NCBI RefSeq assembly: GCF_005484805.1
Contig: NZ_CP039432.1
Span: 558,001-622,000 of the forward strand
DNA: 64,000 nucleotides
Origin: Rhodococcus sp. SGAir0479
GTDB lineage: Bacteria; Actinomycetota; Actinomycetes; Mycobacteriales; Mycobacteriaceae
Direction of reading: 5' to 3'
Below the pieces are notes generated by a model. That model had not been told where the DNA came from, made no database searches, and worked only from the letters and a program-made list of their open reading frames with translations. The position numbers and the translations under genes are program-made. Within the stretch, counting starts at the first letter, position 1, and the number at the start of each line of letters is the position of its first letter. This document shows, piece by piece, positions 45,103 through 53,136 of the stretch.

Positions 45103-48100
45103 ATGTCTACCCACAGAGCCAGAAACATGAGAACCCTGCGAATGAAGAGTCGGATCATGGTCGCGGCGACGGCGGTGGGGGCGTTGACGATCGCGTCGCC
45201 GTCCGTCGCCCAGGCGACCCCGGCCCCTCAGAACGGGCTGGGAAGCACCGCGAACGGCGGTGGCGGCGGCGGTGTTTCGGGCCTCGGTAGCAGTATCGAC
45301 GGCAATGGCAATGCCGGTCTCGGTAGTGCCGTAGGCCCGGGCGGTGCGAACGGTGGCGCAGGCGCCGGCAGCGCGGGCAACGTGGATCTCGCCAACCTCG
45401 CCCAGGCTGCCCTGGGTAGCCTCGGGCAGCTCGGCACGGGCAGTTTCGGCGGCGGCGGTGTCGACGCGGGCAGCCTGACCCAGGGCGGGGGAAACCTGGA
45501 GCTGGGTAGTCTCGACGGGGCCGGCAGCGACGGCGACGCCGGAAGTTCGAACGAGAGCCCCACCGGCAGCGTGGAACTCGGCATCGGCGCGCTGGGACAG
45601 TTGGTGGCGGGGAGTACCGGCGACGCAGGTGTCGGTAGCTCCGACGGCGGGAGCATCGGCGCCGGCGGCGAAGCCGGTCTCGGCAGCCTGGCAGATCTCG
45701 GCTCGGGCAGCGACGGTGGCAGCGCGGAGACCGGCAGCGCGGAGCTCGGGAACAGCGGCAGTGGGGATCTGGGCGCAGTGTTCGAGGGCGCGCTGGGGAG
45801 CGCCGGAAACGGCGAGCTCGACCTCGGCAGCCTTTCGGAACTGGCCCTCGGCAGCCTCGGGCTCCCCACGGGGAGCGAAGCAGGCAGTGAGGACGCCGGG
45901 AGCGCCGACCTGGACCTCGGAAGCCTCAGCGAGGCGGCGCTCGGCAGCCTCGGCCTCCCGGAAGGCAGCCTGTCCACGGGTAGCGATTCCGCGAGCGGTG
46001 AGGGAAGCCTCGAGGGCGGGCTCGGTCTGGATCTCGGCAGTCTAGCCTCGGGTAGTGAGTCGGGTAGCGGCGACGGCAGTCTTGAAAGCGGCAGTGGTGA
46101 CCTGGATCTCGGCAGCCTGGGTGAGGCCGGGTTGGACCTGGGTAGCCTCGCCGATCTGACGCTCGGCAGTCTCGGGTCGGGTAGTGAGTCGGGTAGCGGC
46201 GAGGGCAGTCTCGAGACCGGTAGCGGAGATCTCGATCTCGGCAGCCTGGGTGAGGCTGCGTTGGGAAGTTTGGCGTTGCCGTTCGGCAGCCTCGCCGGTA
46301 GTACCGGTGAGGCGGGCAGCTCGGATCTGACCGCGGGTAGCGGCGATTTGGATCTCGGTAGCCTCGCTGATCTGACGCTCGGCAGTCTCGGGTCCGGTAG
46401 TGAGTCGGGTAGCGACGAGGGCAGCCTCGAAACCGGAAGCGGTGAACTGGATCTCGGCAGTCTGGGTGAGGCCGGGTTGGACCTGGGTAGCCTCGCTGAT
46501 CTGACGCTCGGCAGTCTCGGGTCGGGTAGCGACGAGGGCAGTCTGGAGACCGGTAGCGGAGATCTCGATCTCGGCAGCCTGGGTGAGGCTGCGTTGGGAA
46601 GTTTGGCGTTGCCGTTCGGCAGCCTCGCCGGTAGTACCGGTGAGGCGGGCAGTTCGGATCTGACCGCGGGTAGCGGCGATTTGGATCTCGGTAGCCTCGC
46701 TGATCTGGCGCCCGGCAGCCTCGGGTCCGGCAGCGAGTCCGGTAGCGGCGAGGGCAGCGCTGATCTGGACTTCGGCAGCCTCGCGTCGGGTAGTGAGTCC
46801 GGTAGCGATGAGGGCAGTCTTGAGACCGGCAGTGGGGATCTCGATCTCGGCAGTCTGGGTGAGGCCGGGTTGGACCTGGGTAGCCTCGCCGATCTGACGC
46901 TCGGCAGCCTCGGGTCGGGTAGTGAGTCCGGTAGCGATGAGGGCAGTCTCGAGACGGGCAGCGGGGATCTCGATCTCGGCAGCCTGGGTGAGGTTGCGTT
47001 GGGAAGTTTGGCGTTGCCGTTCGGCAGCCTCGCGTTGCCGGTGGTCGGTAGCGCGGCGGCATTGGGCAGCACCGGTGAAACCGGCAGTGCCGGTGAGGCG
47101 GGCAGTTCGGATCTGACCGCGGGTAGCGGTGATCTGGATCTGGGAAGCCTCGCCGATCTGGCGCTCGGCAGCCTGGGGTCCGGTAGCGAGTCCGGTAGCG
47201 GCGAAGGCGCCACTGATCTGGACTTCGGCAGCCTCGCGTCCGGTAGTGAGTCCGGTAGCGATGAGGGCAGTCTCGAGACGGGCAGCGGGGATCTCGATCT
47301 CGGCAGCCTGGGTGAGGTTGCGTTGGGAAGTTTGGCGTTGCCGTTCGGCAGCCTCGCGTTGCCGGTGGTCGGTAGCGCGGCGGCACTGGGCAGCACCGGT
47401 GAAACCGGCAGTGCCGGTGAGGCGGGCAGTTCGGATCTGACCGCGGGTAGCGGCGATCTGGAGCTGGGTAGCCTCGCCGATCTGGCGCTCGGCAGCCTGG
47501 GTTTGCCGGTGGGCAGCCTGTCCTCCGGCAGCGAGTCGGGCAGTGGTTTCGGAAGTGACGAGGGCAGTGTCGACAGTGGTAGCGGCGACCTGGACCTGGG
47601 TAGCCTCACCGACCTGTCCCTCGGCAGCGTCGGTGATCTGGGCGCCGGTAGTGGCACCGGCAGCGTCGGCGACACCGGCAGTGCGGGCGACCTCGGTAGC
47701 GGGGAGCTGGCGCTCGGTAGCCTGGCCCTTCCGTTCGGCAGTCTCGCGTTGCCCGTTCTGGGCAGTGCCGCAGCACTCGGCAGCACCGGTGAAACCGGCA
47801 GTGCCGGTGATGCCGGCAGTTCGGGCAGTGCAGAGGGCGGGAGTGGTTCGCAGGCCCCCGGCCTGGGCAGCCTGACCGATCTGGCGCTCGGCAGCCTGGA
47901 CCTCGGAAGCGCCGACGGCAGCGGAGCCGGCTCCAACGCCGGAGGCGACACCGGAAGCGTCGGCGGCGGCGATGCCGGAAGCTCCGAGCTCGGCAGCGCA
48001 GCGCTCGGCAGTGCCGCCGTGGGCGGTCTCGCACTCGGCAGCACCCTTGCCGGTGGCGGCACCCTCGGCAGCGCGGCCCTCGGCAGTGCGCTCGCGGGTG

Positions 48101-48489
48101 GTGCGGCGCTCGGAAGTACTCTCGCCGCCAACGGGAACGCCGGTAGCGGCGCGCCCACGGACGCCGAGGGCGAGGGGAACGGCCCCCGCCCCGTCGCCGA
48201 GGTCTCGCGGGAGCTGCAGGACATCGACGCTCCGGGAGCTGTCGCTGCGGCGGCGCCCCCCTCGGAAGCGGCCACCGGTGCGGAGTCCGCCACCGCCACC
48301 ACTGCTACCACCACCACTGCGGCGGCCCGCGGGCAGATTTCCGCAGTGCCGGTCGGTGGTGTCGAAGCCGGCGACCAGGGCCTCGCCGACGGCGCCGTCG
48401 GTCGCGGTGCGCTCCTCGGGACCGCTCTTCTGCTCGCCGCTGCCGCCGGATCGTCGGTTGCGGTCGGTCGGCATCGTCGCAAGCAGTAG
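45103..48489 (+). CDS. Giant Gly-Ser-repeat surface protein, probable sortase substrate
   Basis: A 1128-residue secreted protein of very low complexity. A signal peptide ends near residue 38 (SPSVAQA). A Gly/Asn-rich stretch follows, then some 900 residues dominated by repeats of LGSL and GS separated by acidic or hydrophobic residues (for example DLDLGSLADLTLGSLGSG). The C terminus has VPVGGVEAG (from about residue 1082), a hydrophobic segment (about 1102-1122) and the basic tail RHRRKQ. This is the layout of a cell-wall-sorted protein, but without LPXTG. A class F sortase gene follows 14 bp downstream. The acidic Gly-Ser fibre may be an adhesin or wall spacer; no enzyme domain is visible. 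ATG 45103 follows GAGGTCGAGGAACG. Confidence 0.85.
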   Translation: MSTHRARNMRTLRMKSRIMVAATAVGALTIASPSVAQATPAPQNGLGSTANGGGGGGVSGLGSSIDGNGNAGLGSAVGPGGANGGAGAGSAGNVDLANLAQAALGSLGQLGTGSFGGGGVDAGSLTQGGGNLELGSLDGAGSDGDAGSSNESPTGSVELGIGALGQLVAGSTGDAGVGSSDGGSIGAGGEAGLGSLADLGSGSDGGSAETGSAELGNSGSGDLGAVFEGALGSAGNGELDLGSLSELALGSLGLPTGSEAGSEDAGSADLDLGSLSEAALGSLGLPEGSLSTGSDSASGEGSLEGGLGLDLGSLASGSESGSGDGSLESGSGDLDLGSLGEAGLDLGSLADLTLGSLGSGSESGSGEGSLETGSGDLDLGSLGEAALGSLALPFGSLAGSTGEAGSSDLTAGSGDLDLGSLADLTLGSLGSGSESGSDEGSLETGSGELDLGSLGEAGLDLGSLADLTLGSLGSGSDEGSLETGSGDLDLGSLGEAALGSLALPFGSLAGSTGEAGSSDLTAGSGDLDLGSLADLAPGSLGSGSESGSGEGSADLDFGSLASGSESGSDEGSLETGSGDLDLGSLGEAGLDLGSLADLTLGSLGSGSESGSDEGSLETGSGDLDLGSLGEVALGSLALPFGSLALPVVGSAAALGSTGETGSAGEAGSSDLTAGSGDLDLGSLADLALGSLGSGSESGSGEGATDLDFGSLASGSESGSDEGSLETGSGDLDLGSLGEVALGSLALPFGSLALPVVGSAAALGSTGETGSAGEAGSSDLTAGSGDLELGSLADLALGSLGLPVGSLSSGSESGSGFGSDEGSVDSGSGDLDLGSLTDLSLGSVGDLGAGSGTGSVGDTGSAGDLGSGELALGSLALPFGSLALPVLGSAAALGSTGETGSAGDAGSSGSAEGGSGSQAPGLGSLTDLALGSLDLGSADGSGAGSNAGGDTGSVGGGDAGSSELGSAALGSAAVGGLALGSTLAGGGTLGSAALGSALAGGAALGSTLAANGNAGSGAPTDAEGEGNGPRPVAEVSRELQDIDAPGAVAAAAPPSEAATGAESATATTATTTTAAARGQISAVPVGGVEAGDQGLADGAVGRGALLGTALLLAAAAGSSVAVGRHRRKQ
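46201..46375 (+). repeat. Direct repeat A, copy 1 (175 bp)
   Basis: Matches 46534-46708 with two mismatches noticed; offset 333 bp, or 111 codons. In frame within the surface-protein gene. Confidence 0.85.
46534..46708 (+). repeat. Direct repeat A, copy 2 (175 bp)
   Basis: Second copy of the unit at 46201-46375. The offset is a multiple of three, so gain or loss of a unit keeps the reading frame. Confidence 0.85.
46921..47127 (+). repeat. Direct repeat B, copy 1 (about 207 bp)
   Basis: Nearly identical to 47245-47451; one mismatch was seen by eye (CATTGGG against CACTGGG). Offset is 324 bp, or 108 codons. The near identity implies recent duplication or gene conversion inside the surface-protein gene. 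Confidence 0.88.
47245..47451 (+). repeat. Direct repeat B, copy 2 (about 207 bp)
   Basis: Second copy of the unit at 46921-47127, in the same reading frame. Confidence 0.88.
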
Positions 48490-48503
48490 CATCTGACAGC
48501 ACC

Positions 48504-49157
48504 ATGAAGAGCACTGCGGCAGGCCGCTACCGGTGGAGAACCGGTAGCGGCCTGTCCGCTGTACTCGTCGCCGTGACCGCAGCGGCCCTCACGGTCACCG
48601 GTTGCGCCGCAACGGAATCGGACAATCAGGCCGCTCCGGCCACACCGGTCACCTCAGTGGTGACTCCGGCGCTTCCGAGCGGGGCCGTGCGGCCCGACCG
48701 GCTCGTCATCCCGGCTATCGACGTCGACACCGACCTGATGGATCTCGGACTCGACCAGGCCGGCGCACTGCAGGTGCCACCGGCGGGATTCCCGGCGGGT
48801 TGGTACTCTGGATCACCGGCCCCGGGTGAACTGGGGCCCGCCGTCGTTGCCGGCCATGTCGACTGGGATCGGAAGCCCGGTGTGTTCTACCGCCTCGCGG
48901 AACTGGCGCCCGGGGACGAGGTGGTCGCCGAGCGGTCGGACGGCGGCGAGGCAGAGTTCCGGGTGACGCGCGTCGAACGCTACGAGAAGTCCGCCTTCCC
49001 GACAGCCGCGGTATACGGCGACATCGACCACCCCGGCCTGCGACTGATCACGTGCGGTGGCGAATTCGACACCGACGTCCGCAGCTACCGCGACAACGTG
49101 GTCGTCTTCGCGGATCTGACCGAACTGCGGAAGGCCAGCCCGCCGCAGGAGAACTGA
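48504..49157 (+). CDS. Class F sortase, lipoprotein-like
   Basis: A 217-residue sortase that would cleave a sorting signal and join the protein to the cell envelope. Catalytic residues by motif are His118 in VVAGHVDWD, Cys184 in LRLITCGGEFD and Arg196 in SYRDNVVVFA. The N terminus has a hydrophobic segment ending in VTGC, a possible lipobox, so the enzyme may be lipid-anchored outside the membrane. It lies 14 bp after the repeat-protein gene with only a weak ribosome site, suggesting coupling to it. Class F enzymes usually occur singly with few known substrates; the adjacent surface protein is the obvious candidate. Confidence 0.9.
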   Translation: MKSTAAGRYRWRTGSGLSAVLVAVTAAALTVTGCAATESDNQAAPATPVTSVVTPALPSGAVRPDRLVIPAIDVDTDLMDLGLDQAGALQVPPAGFPAGWYSGSPAPGELGPAVVAGHVDWDRKPGVFYRLAELAPGDEVVAERSDGGEAEFRVTRVERYEKSAFPTAAVYGDIDHPGLRLITCGGEFDTDVRSYRDNVVVFADLTELRKASPPQEN

Positions 49158-49171
49158 GGACGCCTCGGCCG

Positions 49172-49390
49172 TCACGCGGCCTTGCGACGGCCCCACCGGA
49201 AGTACGAGAGCGGGCCCACGAAGTTCACCGCGATGACCGCGGCCCACGTTCGCTTGCTGCCGTTGATCTCCTCCCGGCTCCGGGTCGCCAGGTCCGCCCA
49301 CGCGCTGGCCGCCAGACTCAACTGGACCGCACCGAGCGCGATGACCACCGCCCGCTGGGCCGTGCCGAGTTCTGCCCACTTCTTCGCCAT
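49172..49390 (-). CDS. Small membrane protein, PLDc_N-like
   Basis: A 72-residue protein with two membrane segments (AVVIALGAVQLSLAASAWADL and AAVIAVNFVGPLSYFRWG). The C-terminal N-x-x-GPLxYFxxGRR pattern matches the phospholipase-D nuclease N-terminal (PLDc_N) small membrane family. No catalytic residues are present. It is transcribed toward the sortase gene and ends 14 bp from it. Confidence 0.75.
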   Translation of the reverse strand: MAKKWAELGTAQRAVVIALGAVQLSLAASAWADLATRSREEINGSKRTWAAVIAVNFVGPLSYFRWGRRKAA

Positions 49391-49560
49391 CGTGTCGTCC
49401 TTTCATGGCTGCCTCGCGCGTACGCTCCGGTCTCTTCCTACCGGACCCCGACCGGAAAGGTTTGTATCGACTTTCGTGTCGCTCAGCGTGCGGCTGGTCT
49501 GCAGCGTGTCGCACGGGTGAGAACGGCCCGGCGCGGCGTTGGCACGGAACTGACGAAACG

Positions 49561-49592
49561 CGAACGCCGCCCGGGGTTCCGGGCGGCGTTCG
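49561..49592 (-). terminator. Terminator of DUF3533 gene
   Basis: A perfect 13-bp inverted repeat (49561-49573 with 49580-49592) and 6-nt loop, 22 bp past the stop of the leftward exporter gene. Confidence 0.7.
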
Positions 49593-49613
49593 CGTCGGGT
49601 GTGGCGTCGGGTG

Positions 49614-50729
49614 TCAGCTCACCGCGTGCTGCGGTGCGGGGCTGGCATCCGCGTCGGCGTCGGACTTGCGGAGCTGCGTGAGACCGAGCAGGACTGCCGT
49701 GACGACGAACCAACCGGCGAGCACCAGCAGACCGTGGCCCACGCCGGTGCTGCCGAAGTAGATGATCGACCGCACCGCGTCGACGGCGCCCGCGCCGATC
49801 CAGAAGTGGCTGAGCATCGACCAGAAGCCCGGCAGGAAGTCGGCGGGGAACGCGCCTCCCGCGCTCGGGAAGTTCACGAAGATCATGAGCACCATCACCA
49901 CCATGATCGCGGCCTTGCCGAACACCCGGTTCACCAGGATGCTCACCAGCCCCACGATGATCGTGTAGGCGATCACCACCGCCAGCATCGCCAGACTGGT
50001 GGCGAACGACGCCCCGTAGAAGCCGACGAAGATCGCCGAGACGAGGTACGCGGCGAGGACGCCGACGACCGCCATCACGCCCAGTACGGAGAGCTGCTGG
50101 CGCAACCGCATCCGCGGTGCCACCTGGGAGAGCACCGTGATAGTCAGGTAACCGACGATGGTGCAGACCATGACGAGATAGAACAGACCGGTGCCGGTGG
50201 GGTCGTCCGCCGCGAGCGGCGCATGGTCGACGAGGTTCAGATCGACCCCCTGCGCGGCGGCCAGCGGCTGGGCCAGCCCCTCCACCGCCTGCACGCGCAT
50301 GGTGCCCTCGGCCGACGCGATGTGCAGATTCATGGTCGAGCCCAGCTCGATGACGCCGGCGATCTCACGGTTCTGCAGGCGGTCGAGCGCCCCGGCCGCG
50401 TCGGTGGCGGTCTCGAGCGCGAACTTGTCGCCCACCGTGGGCGCGAGCCGATCGACGAGGGCGCTGGTGGCGGTCTCGGGGCCGACGACGACCACCTCGA
50501 CGTCGCGCGGCGTCGGGCTGTGGAACGCGCTGACGTAGCAGAGCGCGAACATCACCGCGAAGAACAACGGGAACACCATCGACTCCACGACGGTGCGCCA
50601 GGGCGTCCCACCGGCCGCGGCCGGCGTGGTTGTGCCGTGGTCGAGGTGGAGCGCGGGAGCGACCGCTTCGGTGTCGGCCTCGATGGCCTGGGTCCACTCC
50701 TGGTGGCGCTGATCGTGGGTGTCGGTCAT
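49614..50729 (-). CDS. DUF3533 / ABC-2-type membrane exporter
   Basis: A 371-residue membrane protein with one N-terminal segment (VFPLFFAVMFALCYVSAF), a long external domain (about residues 65-180) and five C-terminal segments. This is the layout of the DUF3533/YhgE-Pip branch of ABC-2 permeases, often linked to drug or lipid export. It is divergent from a TetR gene, with three identical palindromes between them. Induction by a toxic or hydrophobic compound is therefore likely. ATG 50729 is chosen over an upstream GTG at 50735. Confidence 0.78.
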   Translation of the reverse strand: MTDTHDQRHQEWTQAIEADTEAVAPALHLDHGTTTPAAAGGTPWRTVVESMVFPLFFAVMFALCYVSAFHSPTPRDVEVVVVGPETATSALVDRLAPTVGDKFALETATDAAGALDRLQNREIAGVIELGSTMNLHIASAEGTMRVQAVEGLAQPLAAAQGVDLNLVDHAPLAADDPTGTGLFYLVMVCTIVGYLTITVLSQVAPRMRLRQQLSVLGVMAVVGVLAAYLVSAIFVGFYGASFATSLAMLAVVIAYTIIVGLVSILVNRVFGKAAIMVVMVLMIFVNFPSAGGAFPADFLPGFWSMLSHFWIGAGAVDAVRSIIYFGSTGVGHGLLVLAGWFVVTAVLLGLTQLRKSDADADASPAPQHAVS

Positions 50730-50762
50730 TCGCACCGGCCTTCCTGAATCGTCGAACGAACT

Positions 50763-50777
50763 GTCAACACTGTTGAC
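50763..50777. promoter_or_regulatory. TetR operator 1, GTCAACA-C-TGTTGAC
   Basis: Perfect 7-bp-arm palindrome, first of three between the DUF3533 gene and the TetR gene. Centre-to-centre distances are 24 and 23 bp, placing the sites on similar faces of the helix. Confidence 0.9.
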
Positions 50778-50786
50778 GAAGGAAAA

Positions 50787-50801
50787 GTCAACAGTGTTGA
50801 C
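50787..50801. promoter_or_regulatory. TetR operator 2, GTCAACA-G-TGTTGAC
   Basis: Second perfect copy; only the central base differs from copies 1 and 3. Confidence 0.9.
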
Positions 50802-50809
50802 CGCCGCTT

Positions 50810-50824
50810 GTCAACACTGTTGAC
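50810..50824. promoter_or_regulatory. TetR operator 3, GTCAACA-C-TGTTGAC
   Basis: Third perfect copy, ending 51 bp before the TetR ATG. Confidence 0.9.
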
Positions 50825-50875
50825 GTACGGTGTGGGGCACAGTGGGGACGACCGCACCGAACGAAGGACCGACCG

Positions 50876-51460
50876 ATGCCCGCCGAGATCTCCGAGTCGG
50901 GCGCCCGCGCGGGCGCCGCACACAACCGCGAGGCCGTGCAGGCCGCCGCGGCCGAGTTGTTCGCCGAGCAGGGGTTCGCGGCGACCGGTGTCCGCGACAT
51001 CGCGCGGCACGCCGGCGTCGATCCCGCGCTCGTCATCCGGTACTTCGGGTCCAAGGAAAAACTGTTCGTTCGCACCATGACCATGTCCGATGCCTTCGTC
51101 GAGGTCGTCGAGGGACCGCTCGACGGATTGGGCCGGGCGCTGGTCGATTTCGTCGTCCGGCGCACCCGCCGTAGGCAGGCGGACAAGCCCACCGCGGTGT
51201 ACGCCGCGCTCGTGCGCGCATCCGATCGCCCGGTGGTGCGCGAGCATCTGCAGGAGGCGATCGACCAGATGATCGTCGCCCCGCTGGCGCCGCGACTGCA
51301 GGGTGCGGATGCGGAACTGCGGGCCCACCTGCTCGCCGCGCAGCTGTCCGGTCTGATGGCCGCGCTGTACGTCATGGAGAGCCCGTGGCTGCGCGCCGCC
51401 CCGATCGACGACATCGTCGAGCGTTACGGCGCGGCGCTGCAGGTGCTGATCGACGACTGA
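50876..51460 (+). CDS. TetR-family regulator of the DUF3533 exporter
   Basis: A 194-residue TetR protein: AHNREAVQAAAAELFAEQGF, then GVRDIARHAGVDPALVIRYF as the recognition region. A C-terminal ligand domain follows. ATG 50876 has AAGGA 8 bp upstream. The divergent exporter gene and the triple operator support a repressor of an efflux function. Probable inducer is the exported compound. Confidence 0.92.
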   Translation: MPAEISESGARAGAAHNREAVQAAAAELFAEQGFAATGVRDIARHAGVDPALVIRYFGSKEKLFVRTMTMSDAFVEVVEGPLDGLGRALVDFVVRRTRRRQADKPTAVYAALVRASDRPVVREHLQEAIDQMIVAPLAPRLQGADAELRAHLLAAQLSGLMAALYVMESPWLRAAPIDDIVERYGAALQVLIDD

Positions 51461-51580
51461 GCGGGCGGTCCTCCCGTTGGGCGGGACGCGCGACGCGCCC
51501 GCCCGCCGCGCACCGCAGGATGACCTACGTCACATCGCCACGCGAGGGCGATCCGGGTCATTGTCACGAGAGGGGCGAAC

Positions 51581-53017
51581 GTGAGCGGTGCGGGCTTCGA
51601 CGAGGAATACGACGTGGTGGTGGTCGGGTCGGGGGCGGCCGGAGCGGCGGCGGCGCTCGCCGCACACGAGGCCGGGGCGCGCGTGCTGGTGGTCGAGAAG
51701 TGCGACGAGGCCACGGCCGGGGGCAATACGCGGGTGTCCGGCGGCGGGTGGTGGGTCAACCGCGACCCGGACCGGGCCCGGACGTTCCTGCGGGCACTGA
51801 ACGGCCCCTTCCCGGTCGCCGACGACGTCGTCGACGCGTGGGCCACGGAGACCGCGCGGATCTCACCGTGGCTGAAGGAACTCGGGGCCGACGTGGCCAT
51901 GAGCGGCGCGTACCACACCGAACCCGAGTATCTGGGGCTCGACGGCAGCGACTGCTACGCCGGCATGGACACCGTCGGGGGCCGGATGGGCAACGGCGAA
52001 CTGTACGAGTTCCTGCGCGGCGCCCTCGTCGAGCGTGGCGTCGAAATCCGCTACGGGACACCGGCCGTCGAACTCGTCGTCCGGGACGGTGCCGTCGTCG
52101 GTGTCGAGGTCGAGACGGCCACCGGCCGCCGGCGGGTGTCCGCGCGCGGCGGCGTGGTCCTGGCCACCGGCGGGTTCGCGGCCGACCCCGGGATGGTGCG
52201 CGACTACCTGCGCGTCGAGGACCACGTGCTGTGGGGCTCTCCGGCGGCGACCGGGGACGGTCACCGCCTGGCGCAGGCCGTGGGCGCGGACCTGTGGCAC
52301 ATGGACAACATGATGACCATCACCGGCGTTCGCGGCGACGACCGGTTCGGCCACTACCTCGCGCTGTGGAACGCGCACAACTACCTGTGGGTGTCGAGCG
52401 ACGGGCGCCGGTTCGTGGACGAGGCCGCCGAGCCCAAGCACGGACACACCGAACACGGTGGCGTCCACGAACTGTTCCCGACGCGCCCATTCCACCTGAT
52501 CTTCGACGAGCGGATGCGGGCCGCGGGCCCGCTGAGCCCGACGCCCGACGTGCTCCCGGTGGGCTGGAACCTGCTGATGACCGGAAGCCGGTGGAGCGTC
52601 GACAACAGCGCGGAGATCGAGAAGGGGTGGATCCGCCGCGCCGACTCCGTCCCCGAGCTCGCCGCGATCGTCGGGCTCGATCCGGAGACGCTGGCTCGCA
52701 CCGTCGCGCAGTACAACGAGGCGTGCGCGGCCGGGCGGGACGACCACTTCGGGCGGGCGCCCGAGACGCTGGGACCGGTGAGCGAGGGCCCGTTCTACGC
52801 GGTGACCGTCACGCCGTTGCTGGGCTGGAGCAACGGTGGCCCGCGCCGTGACGGGCGGGCCAGGGTCCTCGACACCCGCGGGGCCGTGATCGCCGGGCTG
52901 TACGCCGCGGGCGAGATCAGCTCCACCTACAGCTGGCGCAAGGACGGTGGCTTCCACATCGGCGATGCGCTCGCCTTCGGGCGAGTGGCCGGACGAGACG
53001 CGGCGACACGCGTCTGA
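51581..53017 (+). CDS. FAD-dependent oxidoreductase, ketosteroid-dehydrogenase/TcuA-like
   Basis: A 478-residue flavoprotein of the fumarate reductase family. FAD motif VVVVGSGAAGAAAALAAHEAG, VLVVEKCDEATAGGNTRVSG, VVLATGGFAADPGMV and the C-terminal IAGLYAAGEISSTYSW. Relatives include tricarballylate dehydrogenase and KstD. GTG 51581 follows GAGAGGGG. It appears as a single gene with no pathway neighbours, so the substrate cannot be inferred. Confidence 0.85.
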   Translation: MSGAGFDEEYDVVVVGSGAAGAAAALAAHEAGARVLVVEKCDEATAGGNTRVSGGGWWVNRDPDRARTFLRALNGPFPVADDVVDAWATETARISPWLKELGADVAMSGAYHTEPEYLGLDGSDCYAGMDTVGGRMGNGELYEFLRGALVERGVEIRYGTPAVELVVRDGAVVGVEVETATGRRRVSARGGVVLATGGFAADPGMVRDYLRVEDHVLWGSPAATGDGHRLAQAVGADLWHMDNMMTITGVRGDDRFGHYLALWNAHNYLWVSSDGRRFVDEAAEPKHGHTEHGGVHELFPTRPFHLIFDERMRAAGPLSPTPDVLPVGWNLLMTGSRWSVDNSAEIEKGWIRRADSVPELAAIVGLDPETLARTVAQYNEACAAGRDDHFGRAPETLGPVSEGPFYAVTVTPLLGWSNGGPRRDGRARVLDTRGAVIAGLYAAGEISSTYSWRKDGGFHIGDALAFGRVAGRDAATRV

Positions 53018-53136
53018 CCGTGGCCGGTGGTCGTGCCGCACCGGTGCGGCCACCGGATTCGGGGCCACGCCCGTTTCCCGATAGCATCCAGGTCGGCCGG
53101 CCGGTCCGCATCGAACGGCCGTGATCAGACGGTGCG

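Noticed and set aside
44921-45130. 69-codon frame overlapping the surface-protein start
   Set aside because: No ribosome site; it overlaps the promoter and the start of the well-supported gene.
46201-47451. CRISPR-like array from regularly spaced direct repeats
   Set aside because: The repeats are long, in-frame coding units without unique spacers, and no cas genes are present.
45228-48482. 1084-codon open frame antisense to the surface-protein gene
   Set aside because: It is a by-product of the Gly-Ser codon repeats on the other strand. It has no ribosome site and gives only Arg/Pro/Ser-rich nonsense.
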